A stretch of 13,916 nt of DNA from UBA4615 sp044360485 (lineage in GTDB: Bacteria > Pseudomonadota > Gammaproteobacteria > Burkholderiales > Burkholderiaceae_E), in contig JBIKKG010000070.1 in assembly GCA_044360485.1 (NCBI GenBank), positions 1-13,916 on the forward strand, in the 5' to 3' direction. Position 1 is the stretch's first letter. Each line of letters starts with the position of its first letter. Made by a program: the position numbers and the translations under genes. The notes below the pieces were generated by a model. That model was not told the DNA's origin and did not search any database. It saw only the letters and a program-made list of their open reading frames with translations. Below, piece by piece: positions 1 to 6,998 of the stretch.

Positions 1-137
1 TAGGTGGTGCTGCCCCCCGCACCGGGTGCGGCATTCACCGACACGGCGTTTTGCGCCAGCGCCGGCCCGCAGACGGCAAGCACCAGTGCGCCGATCAGCA
101 GCACGTGCACGCGTGGAGATCGGGTGTGCTTAGTCAT
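1..137 (-). CDS. fliP: Flagellar export-gate protein FliP (N-terminal fragment, cut by window edge)
   Basis: Only the first 45 codons are inside the window; the gene runs off the left edge. The translation begins MTKHTRSPRVHVLLIGALVL and continues to a CGPALAQ cleavage-type site near residue 29. This is a basic N-terminus, a hydrophobic stretch and an Ala-x-Ala-type end, i.e. a cleavable signal peptide. FliP is known to carry such a signal peptide, which is unusual among export-gate proteins. FliP forms the core of the inner-membrane type III export gate with FliQ and FliR. The ATG overlaps the end of fliO by 8 bases (ATGACTAA), so translation is probably coupled. Identification rests on the signal peptide, the Gly/Ala-rich mature start and the position directly after fliO. 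No conserved membrane core of FliP is visible here. Confidence 0.85.
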   Translation of the reverse strand, partial: MTKHTRSPRVHVLLIGALVLAVCGPALAQNAVSVNAAPGAGGSTT

Positions 138-525
138 GACGCTTGATCCGCTCGAGCAGCTCGCTGAACGGGCGCGCGCCCTTCATGGCGGGTACGCCTG
201 CTGCGGCAGCCTGGGCCGACGCGTTGGCTGCCGCTGAAGCCGGGTCCAGGTCGACGGGTGTCGACGCGGGCGCGGTTCGGTCGAGCTCTGAAATCAGGGA
301 AATGGTGTGCGAGGTGACCCCGATCATGAAGCGACGACCCTCGGATTCGACGATGACGATCCGCTCTCGTGGGCCCAGCGAGAGCCCCCCGGTCACAGCA
401 ATCGACTGGGGTGCACCCAGGCGGCTGGACTGCAATCGCTTGAGCAGCCACAGCGCAATCGGGATGAGTGCCAGGACTGCCGCAAATGCGGTCAGCGCAG
501 GCCAGATGGAGGGAGAGGCAGTCAC
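130..525 (-). CDS. fliO: Flagellar biosynthesis protein FliO
   Basis: This encodes 131 residues. There is one N-terminal membrane segment (about residues 8-28, ending in WLLKRL), then the compact FliO domain with the family's pattern: GAPQSIAVTGGLSLGPRERI, followed by VIVE..GRRFMIGVTSHTISLI. The C-terminal third is Ala/Pro-rich and ends in FSELLERIKRHD. In well-studied species FliO is an assembly factor that stabilises FliP during export-gate formation. The start is GTG at 523-525; no in-frame alternative lies just upstream and no clear Shine-Dalgarno is seen, so the start is less certain than the gene. Its stop overlaps the fliP start. It is separated from fliN by 106 bases, the longest gap inside the fliL-P run. 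Confidence 0.9.
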   Translation of the reverse strand: MTASPSIWPALTAFAAVLALIPIALWLLKRLQSSRLGAPQSIAVTGGLSLGPRERIVIVESEGRRFMIGVTSHTISLISELDRTAPASTPVDLDPASAAANASAQAAAAGVPAMKGARPFSELLERIKRHD

Positions 526-608
526 GTTTGTGGGTCGCTGAAGTGGAGGGGGCGGGTAACCAAGCAGCGAAAGAGGGTCGCGCCAGACTAGGATGATACG
601 GAGCGAAC

Positions 609-620
609 CCAGGCGCCTGG
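609..620. other. 12-bp perfect palindrome in the fliN-fliO gap
   Basis: CCAGGCGCCTGG is its own reverse complement and lies 12 bases past the fliN stop, in the 106-base gap before fliO. As RNA it would have no loop, so it is a poor terminator. As DNA it could be a dyad protein site, or chance in a GC-rich background. No other copy was noticed in the window. Confidence 0.3.
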
Positions 621-631
621 CTCAATTCGAA

Positions 632-1084
632 TCAGGGGCGATTGAGCCTGCGTACCCGCTCCGAGGGGGTCACGATATCGGTCAGACGAATGCCGAATTT
701 GTCGTTCACCACCACCACTTCACCCTGCGCGATCAGGCAGCCGTTGACCAGCACATCCATGGGCTCGCCGGCCATGGCGTCGAGCTCGATGACCGAGCCC
801 TGCGCAAGCTGCAGGATGTGCTTGATCGGTATGCGCGTGCGGCCGAGCTCCACGGTCAGTTGCACCGGGATGTCCAGGATCATGTCGATATCCTGGCGCG
901 CTTCGCGCGAGCCTGATCCGCCCGAGAGTTTGGGGAACATGTGGCTGGCGTCGGCCACGCGTTCGGCGGGCATCACTTCGGTTGCCTGATCGAAACTGGA
1001 TGGACTGGCTTGTGCCAGCGCCGCCGCCCATTCGTCTGCGAGTGCGTCCTGTTCGCCTGCTGCAGCGGTATCGGGTGAGGTCAT
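632..1084 (-). CDS. fliN: Flagellar motor switch protein FliN
   Basis: This encodes 150 residues, slightly longer than the roughly 137 of E. coli FliN because of an acidic, Ala-rich N-terminal tail. The SpoA/surface-presentation domain spans about residues 66-140: DIDMILDIPVQLTVELGRT, then IPIKHILQLAQGSVIELDAM, then GEPMDVLVNG and a closing GEVVVVNDKFGIRLTDIV, all hallmark FliN segments. FliN polymerises at the base of the cytoplasmic C-ring with FliM, helps set rotation direction and docks the FliH-FliI export complex. The ATG start has a GGAG Shine-Dalgarno six bases upstream. It follows fliM after 43 bases and lies in the same transcription unit. Confidence 0.97.
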   Translation of the reverse strand: MTSPDTAAAGEQDALADEWAAALAQASPSSFDQATEVMPAERVADASHMFPKLSGGSGSREARQDIDMILDIPVQLTVELGRTRIPIKHILQLAQGSVIELDAMAGEPMDVLVNGCLIAQGEVVVVNDKFGIRLTDIVTPSERVRRLNRP

Positions 1085-1127
1085 GTCGGGCTCCGGCGGA
1101 TGTAAGAAGGATGCGGATGGCGGTGCG

Positions 1128-2099
1128 TTACTGAGCCTGCGGCAGGCTCAGGATGTCCTGGACGCGGACGGCGTAATGGCCGTTCGATACGCCGTACGCG
1201 CAATCGAACACGGGTACGCCATCGGACTTGGCGACGATGCGCTCGAGCAATTCGAGCTCGATGAAGTCGCCCGCCTTCAGAGCCATGAGTTCACCGACGG
1301 TCGCGTTGGCATGGCCCAGTTCGGCTGCAATCTCGATTTCAGCGGACTTGATCTGCTGGGTCAGCAGGCTCACCCAGCGCTTGTCGGTTTCCATGGAGTC
1401 GCCCTGCAGCGACGAATACAGCACGTCGCGGATCGGCTCCAGTGTTGAGTAGGGGATGCAGATCTGCAGATCACCGCCCAACTCGCCGATCTCCAGCGAG
1501 AAGGTCGTGGCCACCACAATTTCGCCGGGGGTGGCGACATTGGCAAACTGCGGATTCATTTCTGAGCGCATGTATTCCAGGCTCAGCGGATAGATGGTGG
1601 CCCAGGCCTTGTGATACTCCTCGAGCATCACTTCAAGCATGCGCTGAATGATGCGCTGCTCGGTGGCTGAGAAGTCTCGGCCCTCGATTCGGTATTGCAT
1701 GTTGCCGCTGCCGCCAAACATGCTGTCGATGATCGTGAAGACCAGCTTCGGGTCGCAGATCACCAGACCATTGCCGCGCAGCGGCTTGACCGCGACCACG
1801 TTGATGTTGGCTGGCACCTGCACGCCACGCAGGAACGCACTGAATTTTTGGACGCGAATCGGGCCGACCGAAATCTCGGGGTTGCGCCGCATGAAGTTGA
1901 ACAAGCCCACGCGCAGGTTGCGTGCAAAGCGCTCGTTGATGATCTCCAGCGTGGGCATGCGCCCGCGCACGATGCGCTCCTGCTTGGCCAGGTCGTAGGG
2001 GATCGGGCCCTGCGTGTTGTTGTTCGCCGTCGCCGGTGCATCATCGACGCCCTCGAGCAGCGCATCGACTTCTTCCTGCGAGAGAAACTGCTCGGCCAT
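1128..2099 (-). CDS. fliM: Flagellar motor switch protein FliM
   Basis: This encodes 323 residues, the normal FliM length. The N-terminus (residues about 4-16) is QFLSQEEVDALLEG, the conserved peptide that binds phosphorylated CheY. The middle domain carries a GGSG loop at about 129-132 followed by EGRDFSATEQRII. The C-terminal SpoA domain (about 250-318) contains SAEIEIAAELGHANATVGEL and binds FliN. FliM links FliG to FliN in the C-ring and passes the CheY-P signal to the rotor. An intact CheY-binding peptide implies the motor is under chemotaxis control, although no che genes are in the window. The gene starts 24 bases after fliL with only a weak Shine-Dalgarno. The start is fixed by the conserved N-terminus. 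Confidence 0.98.
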   Translation of the reverse strand: MAEQFLSQEEVDALLEGVDDAPATANNNTQGPIPYDLAKQERIVRGRMPTLEIINERFARNLRVGLFNFMRRNPEISVGPIRVQKFSAFLRGVQVPANINVVAVKPLRGNGLVICDPKLVFTIIDSMFGGSGNMQYRIEGRDFSATEQRIIQRMLEVMLEEYHKAWATIYPLSLEYMRSEMNPQFANVATPGEIVVATTFSLEIGELGGDLQICIPYSTLEPIRDVLYSSLQGDSMETDKRWVSLLTQQIKSAEIEIAAELGHANATVGELMALKAGDFIELELLERIVAKSDGVPVFDCAYGVSNGHYAVRVQDILSLPQAQ

Positions 2100-2123
2100 C
2101 GCGGATGCCTGATCTGTTGAAGG

Positions 2124-2762
2124 TTATTGAACGATGAACGAAGCGAAATGGACTTGCGCCACCGGATTGGGAACCGGTGCGGGTTTGGGCTTGGCGACCT
2201 TGGCGGGCTTGGTGCTCTTGCCGTTGCCGTTTTTGTCCTTGCCGCCCTTGTCTTTGCTGGGCTTCACGGGCGGCTCGTCGTCGCCGTCATCGCCTTGTTC
2301 GTCTTCTGGCACCCAACCGAGCTGACGGCCGGCGGCCACGGAAATTTCTTCGGCGAGCGTTTGCTTGCCATCACGGGTGGTGAGCTCAGAGGCCTTCTTG
2401 GAAGAGATCAACAGCAAAATTTCATTGCGCACGGCTGGCATGCGCTCAGTCACCTTCGCGTTGGCTTCCTTGCCTTCCACTTCCAGCACGATGCCCACTT
2501 GTGCGTAGCGGTCGGACTCGGAGTCGGACAGGTTGACGACAAAAGGCTCCAGCGTCACGAAGGCCCGCGTGGCCTTGCGCTTTTCCTCAGCCTTGGCAGC
2601 TTCTGCCGCAGCGTCAGGCTCACCGCGACCCATGAACCACCAGGCGCCACCGCCGCCACCGCCCAGCAGCACGACGGCGGCCAGGGCGATGACCAGCATC
2701 TTCTTTTTGCCGCCCTTGGCGGGCGCGCCCTCGGCGGCGGGTTCGGGTGTGGCCTTGCTCAT
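2124..2762 (-). CDS. fliL: Flagellar basal-body-associated protein FliL, with an inserted charged linker
   Basis: This encodes 212 residues, longer than the roughly 150-180 usual for FliL. A short cytoplasmic tail precedes one membrane segment (about 22-44) that contains a run of six glycines. The periplasmic FliL domain follows (about 66-150) with RAFVTLEPFVVNL, DRYAQVGIVLEVE and MPAVRNEILLLISSK. Residues about 152-200 are an Asp/Glu block followed by Lys/Pro/Gly-rich low complexity. The protein then ends in the canonical VHFASFIVQ. FliL associates with stator units around the basal body and supports torque, especially under load or on surfaces. The ATG has a good GGAG Shine-Dalgarno five bases upstream. 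It heads the fliLMNOP run and has its own upstream regulatory region. Confidence 0.95.
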   Translation of the reverse strand: MSKATPEPAAEGAPAKGGKKKMLVIALAAVVLLGGGGGGAWWFMGRGEPDAAAEAAKAEEKRKATRAFVTLEPFVVNLSDSESDRYAQVGIVLEVEGKEANAKVTERMPAVRNEILLLISSKKASELTTRDGKQTLAEEISVAAGRQLGWVPEDEQGDDGDDEPPVKPSKDKGGKDKNGNGKSTKPAKVAKPKPAPVPNPVAQVHFASFIVQ

Positions 2763-2809
2763 GGGTTCTCCGGCTCAGGGGCGCCGCATCCGGCGTATCG
2801 CATGAACCG

Positions 2810-2871
2810 ATCTTAGGAACTCTTGAGTCGGCTGAAGTCCTGAAAAGAGCCGGCTGCCGGGGTCAATTCCC
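2810..2871 (-). promoter_or_regulatory. Candidate flagellar class-II-type promoter for fliLMNOP
   Basis: Read on the minus strand, GGGAAT (2866-2871) is followed after 16 bases by CTCTTTTC (2842-2849). A -10-like TAAGAT (2810-2815) begins 34 bases downstream of the first base of CTCTTTTC. The same two boxes and the same 34-base offset occur ahead of fliF. A start near 2803 would give a leader of about 40 bases to the fliL ATG. It is plausibly an FlhDC-activated sigma-70 promoter, but the activator is inferred. The CTCTTTTC box overlaps a terminator-like structure, which is the main alternative explanation. Confidence 0.45.
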
Positions 2872-2877
2872 CGGCTC
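2842..2877 (-). terminator. Terminator-like hairpin after fliK
   Basis: Twenty bases after the fliK stop, the transcript can form a perfect 7-bp stem GAGCCGG/CCGGCTC (arms 2871-2877 and 2847-2853, loop 17 bases) directly followed by UUUUC. A competing stem, GCCGGGG/CCCCGGC (2869-2875 with 2856-2862, loop of six), lies inside it. Position and GC-rich stem fit an intrinsic terminator or attenuator that separates fliF-K from fliL-P. The U-tract is short, so termination may be partial. Confidence 0.5.
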
Positions 2878-2897
2878 AGGGATAAGCGGTCGGTTTG

Positions 2898-4406
2898 TCA
2901 GGCGAAAAGGTCGATGCGACCGGCTACACGTGGGCGCGGCCCACGCCCAGTCGACTGCACGCCTTGTTCATCGTCCTGAGAGGCACCGAGGTTGGCACCG
3001 CGGCCGTTCGCCGCGCGTCCTGCCGCGGCATGGGCGTCGGACCAGGCTTCTCGCTGGCCACCGGTGCCGGCGTCGATGCTGGTGTGACCCAAACTGAGCC
3101 CCTGCTCGGCCAACAGCTCACGCAGTCTGGGTAAGGCCTGTTCGATGGCGGCACGGGTTTGCGCGTGCGTGGCGTTGAATCCGAAGCTTGCTGCGTCCTT
3201 CTCCATCGAGAGTGCAATCCGAATCGGACCGAGGTCAGGTGGGTTCAAGGTGAGTTCAGCGCTTTGCAGGCCCTCACGCACCATCCAGCTCACGCGCTCA
3301 CCAAATGCTGCGCCAAAGCGCGGCGACCCGAATGGCACGGTGATGGGATACGACGCTGGCGGTGGTGCGGCGGGTGGCGGTGACTCGCTCCCATGGATCA
3401 GTGCGCGCAGGGTCTGGCCAAATGGCGCAGCGCTGGACGGTGCAGCCGGTGCCTCAGCTGCTCGCTCGCTTGCCCGTTGCAGCGTCTCTTGCAGTGCTGC
3501 GGTACCAGGCTGTGATCCGGCGCCAGGCGGTGAGGCCACCACGGCTGCGGTGTTGGCATCACGTGCGCTGCCCTGAGTCACCGCACTCTGAGGGGCGTTG
3601 GCCGATGTACTCAGTTCAACACGTTCTGCTGGTTGACTCTGCTTGCGTGCGGGGGTGAGGTCGAGTGCGCCCGCCAGCGCGCCGGCCTCGCTGTCTGTGG
3701 CGACGGGCTCGCCCGTTGCCTGGTCCGGGTCAGCCTGAGCCTGACCCAGTGCGGCTTCAAGCGATACGTTGTGTTGGGCGGGTGCCTGGGTCGCGGTTGC
3801 GTCCATTGAGGCGACTGCGGATTGAGGATCGCCTGCTCGCGTTTCAGCGCTGATGGCATCGTCGGCGTTCGCCACCCGTGTGGAGGTGGGCTCGGCCTGT
3901 GGGGCGAGCGCCGTGGCGGTCTCGGCTATGCTGGCTGCCGAGGGGTCGTCAGCCTTGGCGCTGGATGACCCATGTGCATCCGAATGCGCCGCATGTGCCG
4001 CATGTGCTTTGGCAAGGCCGAGGGCTTTGCCCGTTGCCTGTGCCGGCGTCTGTGCTGGTGCCGATGCCGATGCCTGTGTCTGCGTCTGTGTCTGTGTCTG
4101 CCCGGGCCGTCCGGGTGATCCGTCCTCGCGATGCGCATCCTGTGCGCTGCTGGGGGCGGTGTGCTCGGAGTCTGTCTGGTGTTCGCTTGAAGGATCCTGA
4201 GGGGCATGTGCTGCCGCCTCACGTGTGGCAGGTTGGGTGCGCTCTGCGCTGCCCTCTTGAGGCCCCGTGGGAGCGGTCTGCTCACGCTCCACCTGCGAGA
4301 GCACGCGTGAGAAGGGCGCCTGCGCCGATGGCGTGGGGGCACCGGTCGGTGTGCCGCGCGAGCGCACCGGGGTCACGGGTTCAATGCGAAGGGCGTCGAG
4401 GTTCAT
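2898..4406 (-). CDS. fliK: Flagellar hook-length control protein FliK
   Basis: This encodes 502 residues. Residues 1 to about 350 are a low-complexity Ala/Gln/Ser/Thr/Pro-rich ruler-type region with no fold apparent, including a (QT)n run at 103-111 and an Ala-His-rich patch near 133-144. The conserved Flg_hook domain (about 358-446) follows, with EGLQSAELTLNPPDLGPIRI, then THAQTRAAIEQALPRLRELL and AEQGLSLG. The end is Gly/Arg-rich. FliK is secreted during hook growth, measures hook length and switches the export gate to filament substrates through FlhB. The length exceeds E. coli FliK (375 residues), as is common where the linker is expanded. The start overlaps the fliJ stop (ATGA). The conserved C-domain makes the call firm; the N-terminal half identifies only by position. 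Confidence 0.95.
   Translation of the reverse strand: MNLDALRIEPVTPVRSRGTPTGAPTPSAQAPFSRVLSQVEREQTAPTGPQEGSAERTQPATREAAAHAPQDPSSEHQTDSEHTAPSSAQDAHREDGSPGRPGQTQTQTQTQASASAPAQTPAQATGKALGLAKAHAAHAAHSDAHGSSSAKADDPSAASIAETATALAPQAEPTSTRVANADDAISAETRAGDPQSAVASMDATATQAPAQHNVSLEAALGQAQADPDQATGEPVATDSEAGALAGALDLTPARKQSQPAERVELSTSANAPQSAVTQGSARDANTAAVVASPPGAGSQPGTAALQETLQRASERAAEAPAAPSSAAPFGQTLRALIHGSESPPPAAPPPASYPITVPFGSPRFGAAFGERVSWMVREGLQSAELTLNPPDLGPIRIALSMEKDAASFGFNATHAQTRAAIEQALPRLRELLAEQGLSLGHTSIDAGTGGQREAWSDAHAAAGRAANGRGANLGASQDDEQGVQSTGRGPRPRVAGRIDLFA
4074..4100. repeat. Hexanucleotide tandem repeat inside fliK
   Basis: On the plus strand CTGTGT is repeated about 4.5 times with one T-to-C substitution in the second unit. 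On the coding strand it encodes Gln-Thr dipeptides (FliK residues 103-111). The unit is six bases, so gain or loss of units would keep the frame and only change linker length. Confidence 0.85.
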
Positions 4407-4858
4407 CGTGATGTGTCCCGTGTGCGTTGGCGGGTACTCAAATCGCTGGCGTATTCGTCCAGCAGTCGTTGCTCACGTCGGGTCTGTTTGAGCTGGTTGC
4501 GCTGGGCCTGGCGTTGCGCGATCGTCTCGAAGGCCTTGAGTCGTTGCTGCGCCTGCGTGACCTGTCCCTGCCGCGACTGAACCAGTTGTTCCTTGGCGGC
4601 ATGCTGCCCCGATTGCTGACGAATCGCGGTGATCAAGCGTGCGTCGAACTGCCCCGCAATGCGCAACTGCTCGGTGTTGCTGTGTTGCCCCTCGCGCAGT
4701 GGGCCGCGCGTGATCGATTCGTCGCGATACTCGGTCAGCGTGCGCAAGGTCTGTGCTGCGGCGGCGCGCTCACGATCAGCTTGCACAGCCAGCTTTACTG
4801 CGTCATCGCGCAGCGACAGCGCGCGTTCGATCAGCAGTCGCAGCAGCTTGTCGTCCAT
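4403..4858 (-). CDS. fliJ: Flagellar export protein FliJ
   Basis: This encodes 151 residues, close to the usual roughly 147. It is predicted almost entirely helical and coiled-coil, rich in Gln, Arg and Ala, with heptad-like stretches such as LRTLTEYRDE near residue 40 and LVQSRQGQVTQAQQRLKAF in the second half. FliJ is the central stalk of the FliI hexamer, resembling the gamma subunit of F-type ATPases. It connects the ATPase to FlhA and escorts chaperones. Sequence conservation is low in this family, so the call leans on length, coiled-coil character and its place between fliI and fliK. Its ATG overlaps the fliI stop by one base (TGATG), and its stop overlaps the fliK start. Confidence 0.92.
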   Translation of the reverse strand: MDDKLLRLLIERALSLRDDAVKLAVQADRERAAAAQTLRTLTEYRDESITRGPLREGQHSNTEQLRIAGQFDARLITAIRQQSGQHAAKEQLVQSRQGQVTQAQQRLKAFETIAQRQAQRNQLKQTRREQRLLDEYASDLSTRQRTRDTSR

Positions 4859-6336
4859 CAGGCGGCCTGCATGCGTGCGGCCACACCGACCGTATCCATG
4901 TCTTTGAGGGTCGGTCCAATCAGCGCCTCCAGGGCCCGCCTGCTGGCACCAAAGTCAGCCCCCTCGGTCATGCCCTGTTGCAGCAGGGCCGAGATGCGCG
5001 GCATGAGTGCAATGGCCAGATCGGTCTGCGGGTCGCTGCCCTGCACATAGGCGCCCACCGAGATCAGGTCGCGGCTGCGGCGGTAGCGGCTCCACAAGGC
5101 CTTCAGGCGTCGGGCGAATTTCAGATGATCCGGGTCGGTGACCTGATGCATCACGCGTGAAATGGACTGCTCGATATCAATGGCCGGATAGTGACCTTCC
5201 TCGGCCAGCGAACGGTCCAGCACCAGATGGCCGTCCAGAATTGCGCGGGCCGAGTCAGCGATCGGGTCTTGCTGGTCATCGCCTTCGGTGAGCACCGTAT
5301 AGAACGCGGTGATCGAGCCGCCACCGGCCGGCCCGTTGCCCGCTCGCTCCACCAGCGCAGGCAAGCGCGCAAACACCGAGGGCGGATACCCTTTGGTGGC
5401 CGGTGGCTCACCAACCGCCAGGGCCACTTCGCGTGCGGCCATGGCATACCGCGTCAGTGAATCCATGAGCAGCAGCACATTGAGGCCCTGGTCACGGAAG
5501 TGCTCGGCAATGGCTGTGGCATAGACCGCGCCTTGCATGCGCAACACCGGCGAGCAGTCGGCCGGCGCAGCCACCACGACGGCGCGCTTGAGACCTTCAC
5601 GTCCGAGAATATCTTCGATGAATTCCTTCACCTCGCGGCCCCGCTCGCCAATCAGACCCACGACCGTGACATCAGCGGCGGTGTAGCGGGCCATCATCCC
5701 CAGCAGCACACTCTTGCCCACGCCTGACCCTGCAAACAAGCCCAGGCGCTGCCCGCGACCTACAGTGAGCAGGCTGTTGATGGCCCGTACGCCGGTATCG
5801 AGCGGCTCGCGCACCGGGTCACGTTGCATGGCGTTGATCGGGCGACGCAAGACAGGCGAGCGCTCGCAATGGGTGAGTGGACCGAGCCCATCGATTGGCT
5901 GGCCCAGTGCATCCACCACCCGTCCAAGCAATGCCGCTCCGTTGGGCAGCCAGCGCGACTTGTCTTCCAATCGGCGCCACGGATGGCTCGCCTGCAGCAG
6001 CCGCGGGCTGCTCACCGGTTCATCGATCGCCGCAACTTGCGCACCTGGCGCCAGACCCACGGTTTCGGTGAGGGGCATGAGAAAGAGGCGGTCATCGGAA
6101 AAGCCCACCACTTCGGCTTCCACCACCGGTCCGTGGTCCGGGCCGATGGCACACACCGAGCCCACCGGCAAACGCAAGCCGCTGGCCTCAAGCACCAGAC
6201 CTGCGACGCGCGTCAGTCGACCGCTCACCCGTTGACGGGTGCCCGCGCGCGCAAAGGTGGTGAGCTCTTCAAAGAGCCGCGTCCAGTCGGACGGCTCGGC
6301 CAGTCGGGCGGGCAAAGCATCGCGTGGCACGCTCAT
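4858..6336 (-). CDS. fliI: Flagellum-specific export ATPase FliI
   Basis: This encodes 492 residues. It has an N-terminal beta-barrel-like domain (to about 110), then a RecA-type ATPase core. Walker A is AGSGVGKS at about 202-209, the catalytic-Glu motif GERGREV is near 230-236, and Walker B is LLLMD at about 288-292, followed by SLTRYAMAAREVALAVGEPP. DTGVRAINSLLTVGRGQRLG precedes the P-loop, as in FliI/F1-beta relatives. All catalytic residues are present. FliI forms a hexamer under the export gate, hydrolyses ATP to help unfold and release substrates, and is controlled by FliH. The ATG overlaps the fliH stop by four bases. Type III secretion ATPases (SctN) are homologous, but the flagellar neighbours settle the assignment. 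Confidence 0.98.
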   Translation of the reverse strand: MSVPRDALPARLAEPSDWTRLFEELTTFARAGTRQRVSGRLTRVAGLVLEASGLRLPVGSVCAIGPDHGPVVEAEVVGFSDDRLFLMPLTETVGLAPGAQVAAIDEPVSSPRLLQASHPWRRLEDKSRWLPNGAALLGRVVDALGQPIDGLGPLTHCERSPVLRRPINAMQRDPVREPLDTGVRAINSLLTVGRGQRLGLFAGSGVGKSVLLGMMARYTAADVTVVGLIGERGREVKEFIEDILGREGLKRAVVVAAPADCSPVLRMQGAVYATAIAEHFRDQGLNVLLLMDSLTRYAMAAREVALAVGEPPATKGYPPSVFARLPALVERAGNGPAGGGSITAFYTVLTEGDDQQDPIADSARAILDGHLVLDRSLAEEGHYPAIDIEQSISRVMHQVTDPDHLKFARRLKALWSRYRRSRDLISVGAYVQGSDPQTDLAIALMPRISALLQQGMTEGADFGASRRALEALIGPTLKDMDTVGVAARMQAA

Positions 6337-6998
6337 GCATCCACCCAGGTGTCTTGTTTGCCCAGTGCGGCGAGGGCGCGTTGCCAGCGGGTTTTCAAGG
6401 TGGCATCCACACTGGCTTTGGGTGTGTCAATGCGGCAACCGCCCCGACCCACGGAACCATCAGGGACCAGATGGGCATTGCGTGCCGCCAGCGCGGGCGC
6501 CAGATGGTCGCTCAGCAAAGACGCGTCATAGGGGTTCAGTCGAACGGTGGGCTTGGCATGTTCGTCGGTGATCGCGTCCAGTGCTTCCTGCACCGCGGGG
6601 CTGATCAGATCGATATCCAGGCGTAAGGCTGCACCGGTGGCGCTGCGGGCAATTTCCACTGCCAAGGCGGTCACGGCTTCAGCCATCGACTGTTGCAGCG
6701 CGGCCAGTTGCGCGGTCATCGATTCGATGAGCTGCGCACCCTGTTGAGCGATCTCGTTGTGCTGAGCCTGCAGCGCGTCGGCAGTCATCTCGCGGGCGTG
6801 GGCCAGCCCTTTTTCGAAGCCCACCTGCAGCCCTTCTTCGTAGCCAGGGGCGGGGGGCTCGTCGACTGGGGCGTCGAATCCGCGCCCTGATGCCGCACCG
6901 GATGCCTGACCCATCCCACCCAGTGGGCCGGGTTTCCAGGGCGATGCGCCGGCGAGATCCTCGGCAAAGACGATACGGCTAGACGAAGGCATCTTCAC
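6333..6998 (-). CDS. fliH: Flagellar export ATPase regulator FliH
   Basis: This encodes 221 residues. The N-terminal part is Gly/Pro-rich with a Trp near residue 21, of the kind that docks FliH to FliN or FlhA. A GxxxG series follows (GYEEGLQVGFEKG, Gly at 52, 56, 60 and 64), a signature of FliH. The rest is a long helix and a C-terminal domain with VRLNPYDASLL and GRGGCRIDTPKASVDATLKTR (split here in evidence only by length), related to the V/F-ATPase stator subunit. FliH dimers bind FliI and anchor it at the C-ring. The chosen GTG start has AGGA seven bases upstream. The ATG two codons later (6990-6992) is the alternative but has spacing of 13. The gene overlaps the end of fliG by 20 bases. 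Confidence 0.94.
   Translation of the reverse strand: MKMPSSSRIVFAEDLAGASPWKPGPLGGMGQASGAASGRGFDAPVDEPPAPGYEEGLQVGFEKGLAHAREMTADALQAQHNEIAQQGAQLIESMTAQLAALQQSMAEAVTALAVEIARSATGAALRLDIDLISPAVQEALDAITDEHAKPTVRLNPYDASLLSDHLAPALAARNAHLVPDGSVGRGGCRIDTPKASVDATLKTRWQRALAALGKQDTWVDA

Noticed and set aside
134..625. 163-codon open frame overlapping fliO in another frame
   Set aside because: Arg/His/Pro-rich translation with no family pattern; it is a shadow of fliO in GC-rich DNA.
3611..4411. Several open frames on both strands overlapping fliK (up to 177 codons)
   Set aside because: Low-complexity, high-GC shadow frames with Arg/His/Ser-biased products; fliK has the conserved C-terminal domain and operon overlaps.
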